From Flavobacteriaceae bacterium (GTDB taxonomy: Bacteria > Bacteroidota > Bacteroidia > Flavobacteriales > Flavobacteriaceae), in assembly GCA_020435965.1 (NCBI GenBank), contig JAGQYS010000061.1, forward strand, positions 1 to 37,963: 37,963 bases of DNA, written 5' to 3'. The notes beneath the pieces were generated by a model that was not told the origin of the DNA, did not search any database, and saw nothing but the letters and a program-made list of their open reading frames with translations. Shown piece by piece: positions 9,227 through 16,051 of the stretch (position 1 is the stretch's first letter; each line of letters opens with the position of its first letter). Position numbers and translations under genes: made by a program.

Positions 9227-9583
9227 TCATTTATTCTTAAAAAGCATGTTGCATTGCTTACCAAATATACCAGAAACACCTGCTGCTAAACCTCCTACAA
9301 GCCCTGTCGCTAATAGTAATAGCGTTGAATTACCATTTAGTTTTAATAGTGTTGCTATTTTTTTTGCAAGTATAAATTCATTAGCACTGCTCAACATGTA
9401 AGACTGTACAATCCACATTAGAGCTATAGCTACAAAAGGTATAAAAAATACAGCTCCTTTTTTAAGCGGAATTAAAAACCCTGAAATTAATGCAGCAAGC
9501 ATTACAGACCACCATGGTAAATACAATGAAAGCACATAAGCTATAATAATTGTGAAAACAAAGTTTTTTGTGTTTTTATTCAT
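9227..9583 (-). CDS. small hydrophobic membrane protein, unknown function
   Basis: This 118-residue protein has three or four membrane helices: about residues 7-22, 25-40, 43-63 and 86-108, the last being Gly/Ala-rich (LLLLATGLVGGLAAGVSGIFG). I recognise no named domain. Its start overlaps the 3' end of the penicillin acylase gene by 8 bp, so it is cotranscribed and probably translationally coupled. No catalytic motif is visible, and partnership with the acylase rests on position only. Confidence 0.75.
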   Translation of the reverse strand: MNKNTKNFVFTIIIAYVLSLYLPWWSVMLAALISGFLIPLKKGAVFFIPFVAIALMWIVQSYMLSSANEFILAKKIATLLKLNGNSTLLLLATGLVGGLAAGVSGIFGKQCNMLFKNK

Positions 9584-11999
9584 TTGAAGGATTTAAAGTT
9601 TGTGAAAAGATAATACCATCTGTTTGGTTTTTATCTTGAATAAAATTAAGCTTTAAGTAATTGCCTGAAGCCCAAATATCAACCAAATCGTCATAAAATT
9701 TACTTCCAGGATTTCCAGATTGTCCTCCAGGATATACTGCTAAAGCTGTTGGAGGCGAAGTCATTTCAACAATCATTCGCCAAGAAGGACCATGGTTTTC
9801 GCTAGTAGCATTTACTATTCCTGAATAACCACCAATTGGTAAATCATGTCTTGAAAACGCTGGAAGTGCTTGTAGCAAATGGCCAATATAAGTTGCTTTA
9901 TTTTTTCCCCAGGCAAGAGTTCCTTTACTGGATTCTATCTCTTTTAATTTTGTAGTTGCCTCTTTAAAAGCTATTAAAAATAGGTCGCTAGCAGTTTCAA
10001 CTTCAGGAGTTTTAACAATATCCATAAATTTATCGTTTGGATTATTTTTTAATAAATATGCGGTTTGATATTTAAATGGATAATCAAGGGCTATGCTATC
10101 GTTTTTTATTTCGTCCCAAGTTAATTCTGCCAATGTGTTGTACCAAATTTGCCAAATCGTTGGGCCAACTTCGTCAATATCATTATTGTACTTCCAACTT
10201 TTAATTTTGCTCAACATGTTTTGTTCATCAGACGATAAATCTGCCTTTTCAATTACAGGAATCATAGTTGGTAATAACTCTGAAGCTTGCAAGTTAAAGT
10301 TGTTGTTATGTAAATCTTTAAAATCTTGAATGTCAAACTTATCTTTTGAACGGAAAAAATCATTAATCACCCTATTTCTATAGGCTTCATAGCCATCATT
10401 AAACACATAATAAGGATAAGATTCATCAACAGGATGTTGGTTGGCTGAACTCACAAAACCTCTCTCTGGATTTTTGGTATGTGCATTATATTCTTGTGGA
10501 ATATAGCTTTGCCAATCGTGTTCTGGATTACTTCCATCCATTAAAAACTTACCTTGACCTTTCCATTTATTTGGGAATTTCCCTTGAATCCATAAAGCAA
10601 TATCACCTTCGGTTGAAGCAAAAATGACGTTTTGTGCAGGAGCTACAAACTTTTTTATTGCATTTTTATAATCATCGTAATTTTTTGAAGTGTTTAGATC
10701 TAATAAAGTTCTTTGATTTTGCCCACCCAAATGTCCAGTCCAACGCATCGCATAACCTACTTTTTCTCCATTGCCTTTAAAGTTGGCATCATAAGTAACA
10801 GGGCCATGATGTGTATAAGTTACAGTGTCTAAAAAAGTTTCTTTGCCTCTAATTTTTATTTCTTCAATACGTTTGGTTGTTGCTTTCCAAGCGTTATCGT
10901 ATTTATAATTGGAGTTGGTTTTGTCTTCAAAATCTATTTTATACCAATCAATCACATCACGTGTAGCATTGGTCATTCCCCAAGCTATATGCTCATTAAA
11001 ACCAATTACGATGCCAACTGCACCTGGAAGTGTTACTCCAAACGTATTTTGCTCTGGAGTTGTTAATTGCATGGCATACCAAATGGAAGGTAGATTCAAC
11101 CCTAAATGTGGATCATTTGCTAGTATTGCGTTTCCTGAATACGATTTTTCTGGACTTACGACCCAATTGTTACTACCATTATCTGGATGAGGTTTTTCAA
11201 TCGTCTTTTTTATATAATCTAGTGGCATTTCAGAATCTGGAATAGGAGTTTGTGTTGCGTTTCCCATAAAACTCCAATCCGTTTCAGCTGGAATTACAGG
11301 ATCGTTAATATCAAAAAAGTCTGGATATAAAAGATCAAAACGTTCTTTGCCATATTTTTTTAAAAAGTTGGTATATTCCAAATCACTATCACCTCCAGCT
11401 AACATTTTGGTCATATACATTAAAAGTAACGCTGTTTTTTTTCTAGTCCATTGTTCAGGAGCGTAATCCAATAATTTATATTCAACAGGAAAATCGCTGG
11501 GCTTTAAAGAATTGATGTATTGGTTTACTCCATTTGCAAAAGCATCAACATAGTCCATAACTTCTTGGTCTGTTTCCCAATTTTTAAGTTTTTGTTCTGC
11601 ACCATAAACCATGCCTCTTCGCCGCTCAGTTCTATCGTAGTTTAAGGCAGTTTCGCCTACTATTTCACTGAGTCTTCCTGCAGCAGCATGTGTTTGAAAT
11701 TCCATTTGCCACAAACGATGCTGTGCAGTGACATAACCTTGTGCTCTGTACAAGTCCTTTTTGTTTTCAGCAAAAACATGAGGAATTAAATGTTTGTCAT
11801 ATTTTACAGTTACTGGAGCTGTTAAGCCTTTTAAACTGATTTCTTTGTTGTTTTCTGATTCTGTGATTTCGTTTTGCCAAACACCTTGATTTGGACTTAA
11901 AAACTTACCTAATGGTGGAAGACTGCCTAACTTGGTGTTAAGGGCATAAAAGGTTGTAATTGCTAAAACCAAAGACAACCCAAATTTGAATATTTTCAT
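9576..11999 (-). CDS. penicillin acylase family protein (Ntn hydrolase, S45)
   Basis: This 807-residue exported amidase has an N-terminal hydrophobic signal (about residues 5-20), the alpha-subunit region with YRAQGYVTAQHRLWQMEF, a linker, and the self-cleavage site NG275-S276-NNWVV. After cleavage Ser276 becomes the N-terminal nucleophile of the beta subunit. Beta-subunit hallmarks follow: ANDPHLGLNLPSIWY, GAVGIVIGFNEHIAWGMTNATRDV, and near the end a GPSWRMIVE...YPGGQSGNP block typical of the family. Members cleave amide bonds in acyl compounds such as penicillins or acyl-homoserine lactones. The natural substrate here is unknown, and quorum quenching or peptide scavenging are both open. Its stop region overlaps the small membrane protein gene. 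Confidence 0.93.
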   Translation of the reverse strand: MKIFKFGLSLVLAITTFYALNTKLGSLPPLGKFLSPNQGVWQNEITESENNKEISLKGLTAPVTVKYDKHLIPHVFAENKKDLYRAQGYVTAQHRLWQMEFQTHAAAGRLSEIVGETALNYDRTERRRGMVYGAEQKLKNWETDQEVMDYVDAFANGVNQYINSLKPSDFPVEYKLLDYAPEQWTRKKTALLLMYMTKMLAGGDSDLEYTNFLKKYGKERFDLLYPDFFDINDPVIPAETDWSFMGNATQTPIPDSEMPLDYIKKTIEKPHPDNGSNNWVVSPEKSYSGNAILANDPHLGLNLPSIWYAMQLTTPEQNTFGVTLPGAVGIVIGFNEHIAWGMTNATRDVIDWYKIDFEDKTNSNYKYDNAWKATTKRIEEIKIRGKETFLDTVTYTHHGPVTYDANFKGNGEKVGYAMRWTGHLGGQNQRTLLDLNTSKNYDDYKNAIKKFVAPAQNVIFASTEGDIALWIQGKFPNKWKGQGKFLMDGSNPEHDWQSYIPQEYNAHTKNPERGFVSSANQHPVDESYPYYVFNDGYEAYRNRVINDFFRSKDKFDIQDFKDLHNNNFNLQASELLPTMIPVIEKADLSSDEQNMLSKIKSWKYNNDIDEVGPTIWQIWYNTLAELTWDEIKNDSIALDYPFKYQTAYLLKNNPNDKFMDIVKTPEVETASDLFLIAFKEATTKLKEIESSKGTLAWGKNKATYIGHLLQALPAFSRHDLPIGGYSGIVNATSENHGPSWRMIVEMTSPPTALAVYPGGQSGNPGSKFYDDLVDIWASGNYLKLNFIQDKNQTDGIIFSQTLNPSNE

Positions 12000-12194
12000 T
12001 TAAAACTTTTTACAAAACTGAAAAGTACTAATTATTTATGAGTTTTATAATTTAAAAATCTATTTAAGAAAGTAGGTTAAGATATTATAGAAATAAGAGG
12101 CTCTGCGCATTAGGGAAGACCTTTTGAAAGGTCTTGAGTGTCCTGTAAATTTAATGATAAAGTTTATGGTGTGCAATGCGTAGAACTACGTATT
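12000..12194. other. intergenic region with two inverted repeats
   Basis: 195 bp between DUF721 (stop at 12195) and the penicillin acylase start (11999). It contains a hairpin AAGACCTTT-TG-AAAGGTCTT (12116-12135) without a U tract, and a 20-bp near-palindrome AATGCGTAG-AA-CTACGTATT (12175-12194) directly after the DUF721 stop. I see no convincing ORF in it. Confidence 0.6.
12175..12194. promoter_or_regulatory. 20-bp near-palindrome, possible operator
   Basis: AATGCGTAG and CTACGTATT are 9-bp arms with one mismatch and a 2-bp spacer. The size and symmetry suit a dimeric DNA-binding regulator acting on the downstream penicillin acylase gene. This is inferred from symmetry only. Confidence 0.35.
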
Positions 12195-12488
12195 TTATTT
12201 GAGAATTAGTTTTTTAATAAGTTCTTTTCCTAGGTGTTCATTAAGCATTATAATGATTTTCTCCTTGCCATAACTTAGTTCTTCACGAAGCACAGATGAG
12301 CTTAAATCTACATAAAGTGTCTCTCTTTTTAACTGAACATTGGTTGTGTAGTGGTTTACACCATTTCCCATTAAATTTGTCCATGCATCTTTAACATCAA
12401 CCTTGTTTAAACCGTCTTGCAGTCTGTTTTCTTCTACAAATTCTTTTAAGACGTCGCTAAGTTTTAAATGTTCATTATTGCGTTTCAT
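12195..12488 (-). CDS. DUF721 (DciA-like) protein
   Basis: This 97-residue protein matches the DUF721 fold: an N-terminal helix LSDVLKEFVEENRLQDGL, the DAWTNLMGNGVNHYT segment, then beta strands TLYVDLSSSVLREELSYGKEKII and a final helix. DUF721 includes DciA, which loads or activates the replicative helicase DnaB in bacteria lacking DnaC. The Bacteroidota members are short, as here. It overlaps the preceding lipoprotein gene by 4 bp and is the third gene of the recF unit, consistent with a link to replication, though loader activity in this lineage is an inference. Confidence 0.85.
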   Translation of the reverse strand: MKRNNEHLKLSDVLKEFVEENRLQDGLNKVDVKDAWTNLMGNGVNHYTTNVQLKRETLYVDLSSSVLREELSYGKEKIIIMLNEHLGKELIKKLILK

Positions 12489-12907
12489 TGCTCTAAATTT
12501 AAGGATTCAAAAGGTTTGTAAATGTACTTAAAGCCTTCGTCATTTGTAATAACCAATTCTTCCTCAGTTGCATGTTCAATGGATTCCTTAAAGGTAATAT
12601 TATTTACTGTATAATAAATGTAAAGTTTATTGTTTTCAATTTTTAAAACAAAAGGCGATTCATCATCTGTTACTGTAAATTTTCCATCCAATGAAGGTGT
12701 TACTTTTTTTCTAAACCCAGTTAAATCGTCATTAACTTTGAAGTAATCAACAGTTGTACTTATATTATATTCTTTAACAACTTTACCCTCTTTTTTAACT
12801 TGTTTTATTTCCCAATACCCTTCTAAGTGAGGAATAAATATTTCAGGATTTTCGCTACAAGTTAAGACACTTAAAACAACAACTAAAATTAATAAAAGTC
12901 TTTTCAT
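12485..12907 (-). CDS. lipocalin-like lipoprotein
   Basis: This 140-residue lipoprotein has signal [17 protein letters not shown] (C17). After it, [14 protein letters not shown] opens a run of predicted beta strands with a conserved [18 protein letters not shown] segment and a final [17 protein letters not shown]. This is the pattern of the small lipocalin-like lipoproteins of Bacteroidota. It overlaps recF by 4 bp upstream and DUF721 by 4 bp downstream, so three genes are tightly coupled even though this product is extracytoplasmic. The ligand is unknown. Confidence 0.75.
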   Translation of the reverse strand: MKRLLLILVVVLSVLTCSENPEIFIPHLEGYWEIKQVKKEGKVVKEYNISTTVDYFKVNDDLTGFRKKVTPSLDGKFTVTDDESPFVLKIENNKLYIYYTVNNITFKESIEHATEEELVITNDEGFKYIYKPFESLNLEQ

Positions 12908-13983
12908 AGCTTAAACAATTTATACGATTGATGTACTTGTTTTACTGCATCTTCAGTACGTTCTGGATGTGTGTCGCTAATAAAAATTTGCCCGAAATTT
13001 TCTTTATCTACTAGGCTAATAATTTGTGATACACGTTGGTCATCTAACTTGTCAAAAATATCGTCAAGTACCAATATTGGATTCACACCACTTTGAGCTT
13101 TTATAAAATCGAATTGAGCTAATTTTAAAGCAATTAAAAATGATTTTTGTTGGCCTTGACTACCAAATTTTTTGATTGGATGTTCGTCAATTTCAAAGCT
13201 CAAATCGTCTTTATGAATTCCAACGCTGGTATATTGCAGTGCTCTGTCCTTTTTAATATTTGCTTCAAGTTGCGTTTTTAAATCACCATCAAAAAGATCA
13301 CTTTTATAAACTAAGTTTACGGCTTCGTTGTTATTACTTATCCATTCGTAACGCGATTTAAAAATAGGAATAAAGGTTTCTAAAAACTCAGCTCTTTTTT
13401 TAAAAATTACTTTCCCAAGAGTGTTAAGTTGTTCGTTATAAACCTCTAAAGAATCTTTATTAAAAGCATTGTTTAATGCAAAGTATTTTAAAAGTGCATT
13501 TCTTTGTGCTATTAATTTTTGGTAGTTGATTAAGTCAGACAAGTAATTTTTATCGCTTTGTGAGATGACACTATCAATAAATTTACGTCGTGTTTCGCTA
13601 CCTTCAATAATTAAGTCTCGATCTGCTGGTGAGATAATAACCAATGGTAAAAAGCCGATATGGTCACTAAATTTATCGTAGTTTTTCCCATTGCGTTTAA
13701 TAATTTTTTTCTGACCTTTTTTTAATGACACAATGATTTTTTCTTCTCTATTTTCTTTATCATAAACACCATCAACTACAAAGAAGTCTTCATCGTGCTT
13801 TATGTTTTGAGAAGATATTGGGTTAAAGTAACTCTTACCAAATGACAAGTGATAAATAGCATCTAAAACGTTGGTTTTGCCAATACCATTTGGACCAACA
13901 AAACAGTTTATTTTAGCATCAAAATCAAATGATTTACTATCAAAATTTTTGTAGTTAATAAGTGATAACGATTTTAATATCAT
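12904..13983 (-). CDS. recF: DNA replication/repair protein RecF
   Basis: RecF is an SMC-like ATPase that loads RecA at gaps. This 359-residue reading starts [14 protein letters not shown], the normal family start; the frame stays open to an ATG at 14010, but the extra nine residues (MLAFNSNLF) look unlike RecF, so I use 13983. Walker A is VGPNGIGKT (residues 29-37), the signature is GSQGQQKSF, and Walker B is [12 protein letters not shown]. All motifs appear intact. It is divergent from the TPR gene and leads the recF-lipoprotein-DUF721 unit with 4-bp overlaps. Confidence 0.95.
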   Translation of the reverse strand: MILKSLSLINYKNFDSKSFDFDAKINCFVGPNGIGKTNVLDAIYHLSFGKSYFNPISSQNIKHDEDFFVVDGVYDKENREEKIIVSLKKGQKKIIKRNGKNYDKFSDHIGFLPLVIISPADRDLIIEGSETRRKFIDSVISQSDKNYLSDLINYQKLIAQRNALLKYFALNNAFNKDSLEVYNEQLNTLGKVIFKKRAEFLETFIPIFKSRYEWISNNNEAVNLVYKSDLFDGDLKTQLEANIKKDRALQYTSVGIHKDDLSFEIDEHPIKKFGSQGQQKSFLIALKLAQFDFIKAQSGVNPILVLDDIFDKLDDQRVSQIISLVDKENFGQIFISDTHPERTEDAVKQVHQSYKLFKL

Positions 13984-14091
13984 AAATAAATTTGAGTTGA
14001 ATGCTAGCAAAAAGCATCTGTTTCTTAAAAAGGAGCTGCAAAATATTGAAAAATAACAAATAATTTACCTTTTTTATACCAATAAAAATTT

Positions 14092-14099
14092 TATTTTTG
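14092..14099 (+). promoter_or_regulatory. candidate -7 box for the TPR-ribH unit
   Basis: TATTTTTG matches TAnnTTTG. Transcription would start near 14106, only about 15 nt before the ATG at 14121, which also argues against a longer reading frame that opens at 14097. The -33 region (TTT near 14070) is weak. Confidence 0.5.
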
Positions 14100-14120
14100 C
14101 GGCGCATTAATATAGAAAAT

Positions 14121-14888
14121 ATGGCGACTTATAAGAAAAGAGGATATAAACCAAAATCAAAGGAAGATAAAGAAAATGCAATTGAAGAACAATCAACAAC
14201 TGCTGGAGTATTTAATACCTTAGATGAAGGAGCTTCTAAAACCGAAGAATGGGTTATTGCGAATCAGAAATACATATTTATTGTTGTAGGATTGGCAGCT
14301 GCAATTGTACTTGGTTACTTAGGCTACACAAGATTAATCCATGCACCAAAGCAAAGCGAGGCCATGAATGAAATGTACCAAGCACAGCAATATTTTGATG
14401 ATGCTGTTGCAGGAGTTGAAAAAGACTCAATGTTTACCTTAGCCTTAAATGGAGGTAATGGAAAGTATGGAATGCTTGATATAGCTAAAGAATACAGTGG
14501 TACAAAAGCAGGTAATTTAGCTAACTATTACGCAGGAATTGCATACCTAAACTTAAAAGATTATCAGAATGCAGTAGCTTACTTGAGCGAATTTAAAAGT
14601 GATGATGAAATACTTGGACCAATTGCCAAAGGTGGCATTGGTGATGCCTTTGTACAATTAAACCAACCAGAAGATGCATTGGATTACTATGTGCAAGCTG
14701 CTGAGATGAAAACTAATAACTTTACAACACCAACGTATTTGTACAAGGCAGGAACAATTGCTTTGCAATTAGGTAAAAATGCTGAGGCTTTAAAATACTT
14801 TAAACGTATAAAAGACGAATTTTCAACTTCTACCGAAGCTGCAAACATTGATGTGTTTATTGGTAGAGCAGAAGCTGCTAGCAATTAA
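14121..14888 (+). CDS. membrane-anchored tetratricopeptide repeat protein
   Basis: This 255-residue protein has a polar N-terminus, one membrane helix (about residues 50-70, YIFIVVGLAAAIVLGYLGYT) and an exported C-terminal part with TPR-like helical pairs, for example NLANYYAGIAYLNLKDYQNA and DALDYYVQAAEMK. The topology resembles YfgM-type proteins, which in proteobacteria work with periplasmic chaperones; equivalence here is uncertain. I start at ATG 14121 (MATYKKRGYK), since the frame upstream falls in the promoter. It is followed by ribH after a 3-bp gap, so the two are cotranscribed. Confidence 0.85.
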   Translation: MATYKKRGYKPKSKEDKENAIEEQSTTAGVFNTLDEGASKTEEWVIANQKYIFIVVGLAAAIVLGYLGYTRLIHAPKQSEAMNEMYQAQQYFDDAVAGVEKDSMFTLALNGGNGKYGMLDIAKEYSGTKAGNLANYYAGIAYLNLKDYQNAVAYLSEFKSDDEILGPIAKGGIGDAFVQLNQPEDALDYYVQAAEMKTNNFTTPTYLYKAGTIALQLGKNAEALKYFKRIKDEFSTSTEAANIDVFIGRAEAASN

Positions 14889-14891
14889 AAC

Positions 14892-15374
14892 ATGGCAACA
14901 GCAAATAAAAACTTATCAGAATACGATAAAGCTACAATCCCAAATGCGAAGAACTTTCGGTTTGGGATTGTTGTTTCTGAATGGAATGATACCATAACTG
15001 AAGGATTATACAAAGGTGCTTACAATACTCTAATAGATTGTGGTGCTAAAGATGAAAACATTATTCGTTGGGATGTTCCTGGAAGTTTTGAGCTTATTTA
15101 CGGAAGCAAAAAAATGCAAGAACATCGTGTTCATGCAGTTATTGCAATAGGCTGTGTGATTCAAGGTGAAACCAAACATTTTGATTTTGTTTGCGAAGGT
15201 GTTACACAAGGCATCAAAGATTTAAACGTTTTGCACGACACTCCTGTAATTTTTTGCGTACTTACAGATAATAACATGGAGCAATCTCTTGCTCGCTCTG
15301 GTGGAAAGCATGGCAACAAAGGTACTGAAGCTGCCATTGCTGCTATTAAAATGGCTGAGTTGCGAAGTAAGTAG
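14892..15374 (+). CDS. ribH: 6,7-dimethyl-8-ribityllumazine synthase
   Basis: This 160-residue lumazine synthase condenses 5-amino-6-ribitylamino-uracil with 3,4-dihydroxy-2-butanone 4-phosphate, the penultimate step of riboflavin synthesis, usually as an icosahedral or pentameric assembly. Visible motifs are VVSEWND (substrate-binding Trp), DVPGSFELIYGSK (phosphate and ring contacts), GCVIQGETKHFDFV with catalytic H96, and GVLT-equivalent FCVLTDNNMEQSLAR...GNKGTEAA. The ATG at 14892 gives the standard N-terminus. The other rib genes are not in this window. Confidence 0.97.
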   Translation: MATANKNLSEYDKATIPNAKNFRFGIVVSEWNDTITEGLYKGAYNTLIDCGAKDENIIRWDVPGSFELIYGSKKMQEHRVHAVIAIGCVIQGETKHFDFVCEGVTQGIKDLNVLHDTPVIFCVLTDNNMEQSLARSGGKHGNKGTEAAIAAIKMAELRSK

Positions 15375-15382
15375 GCAATATT

Positions 15383-15417
15383 CAGTTTGCAGTAATCAGT
15401 CGTCGGTCAGTTGTCAT
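15383..15417. repeat. decayed CAG(N4) heptamer repeat after ribH
   Basis: Five consecutive 7-bp units CAGTTTG, CAGTAAT, CAGTCGT, CGGTCAG, TTGTCAT share the period and core of the clean array at 19547-19623. It lies 9 bp after the ribH stop in the gap before the next gene, and appears to be a mutated relic of the same repeat family. Confidence 0.6.
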
Positions 15418-15475
15418 CAAACAATTTGTTAACAATTTTTGGGATTTATTAGCCCTCATTTCGTTGTAATTTAAG

Positions 15476-15483
15476 TACATTTG
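15476..15483 (+). promoter_or_regulatory. candidate -7 box for the small-protein/mutL/rhomboid unit
   Basis: TACATTTG is an exact TAnnTTTG match. Transcription would start around 15490, 16 nt before the TTG start of the first small gene. No clear -33 TTG is seen at 17-20 bp spacing. Confidence 0.4.
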
Positions 15484-15505
15484 AAGTGCATGAACAAGCA
15501 TAATT

Positions 15506-15748
15506 TTGTTTAAACAACGCCAACATAAACGATTCAATTATAAGCCAAGATACTCTAAAAGTGATGATACATTGGCTGATTCAGATGAGTCTGCCAAAAG
15601 CAGTGAACTTTCATCAAAATGGCAAGGTGTAAGAAATTCAAACAAACGTAAGGGTTTTAAGTTGTTTTCATTGCCTATATTATTTCTGATTTTGGTACTA
15701 TTATTGATTTGTATGTACGTACTAGAAATAAAGTTCATGTCTAATTAA
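15506..15748 (+). CDS. small membrane protein, KRF-Y-PRY type (copy 1, TTG start)
   Basis: This 80-residue protein has a basic N-terminus (FKQRQHKRFNYKPRYSKS), a Ser/Asp-rich middle, and one C-terminal membrane helix (about 54-73). The N-terminus aligns with the next gene's FKLRKNKKFSYQPRYYKS, so the two are paralogues, this one missing part of the middle. There is no in-frame ATG: the frame upstream of TTG 15506 runs AGC ATA ATT, with a stop at 15491. An ATG at 15490 opens a different frame that stops after seven codons. Either TTG (or ATT) is the start, or a small frameshift removed the original ATG. Function is unknown. With the N-terminus cytoplasmic, the basic tail might touch nucleic acid or ribosomes. 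Confidence 0.65.
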   Translation: MFKQRQHKRFNYKPRYSKSDDTLADSDESAKSSELSSKWQGVRNSNKRKGFKLFSLPILFLILVLLLICMYVLEIKFMSN

Positions 15749-15759
15749 AACTATGCGTT

Positions 15760-16044
15760 ATGGGAATTTTCAAGCTCCGTAAAAATAAAAAATTCAGCTA
15801 TCAACCACGTTATTACAAGTCTAATGAAGATGGAGGAAGTCCATTTGAAATCAAACACAAATTTGACGATTATAGAAAAACAGTTGGTAGTACTGGATTA
15901 AAAGGAAAATTCACCAATGCACTTGATGAACTTAAAGAAGAGCCTGATCGAGAAGTTAACAGAAGAATATTAATTATTGTTACAGTACTATTATTAGTAT
16001 TCTTGTTTATTATCGATTTCGATTTATCTATTTTCTTTTCTTAA
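15760..16044 (+). CDS. small membrane protein, KRF-Y-PRY type (copy 2)
   Basis: This 94-residue protein begins MGIFKLRKNKKFSYQPRYYK, has a middle region (HKFDDYRKTVGSTGLKGKF...LDELKEEPDREVNRR) and a C-terminal membrane helix ending in DFDLSIFFS. Close relatives occur next to mutL/ribH in many Flavobacteriaceae, where they are sometimes labelled riboflavin synthase subunit beta. I see nothing enzymatic in it, and that label seems to be borrowed from the neighbouring ribH. It ends 7 bp before mutL and is surely cotranscribed with it. Function is unknown. Confidence 0.8.
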   Translation: MGIFKLRKNKKFSYQPRYYKSNEDGGSPFEIKHKFDDYRKTVGSTGLKGKFTNALDELKEEPDREVNRRILIIVTVLLLVFLFIIDFDLSIFFS

Positions 16045-16051
16045 CTAGTTA

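Noticed and set aside
13984..14010. Longer RecF start at 14010
   Set aside because: The added residues MLAFNSNLF are unlike RecF N-termini, while [14 protein letters not shown] is the usual start.
14097..14120. Longer start for the TPR protein
   Set aside because: It begins at a TTG inside the -7 box (14092-14099), upstream of the likely transcription start.
15760..16044. Annotation as riboflavin synthase subunit beta
   Set aside because: The protein is a 94-residue single-helix membrane protein with no lumazine or riboflavin synthase motif. The true ribH is at 14892-15374, so the label looks transferred by proximity.
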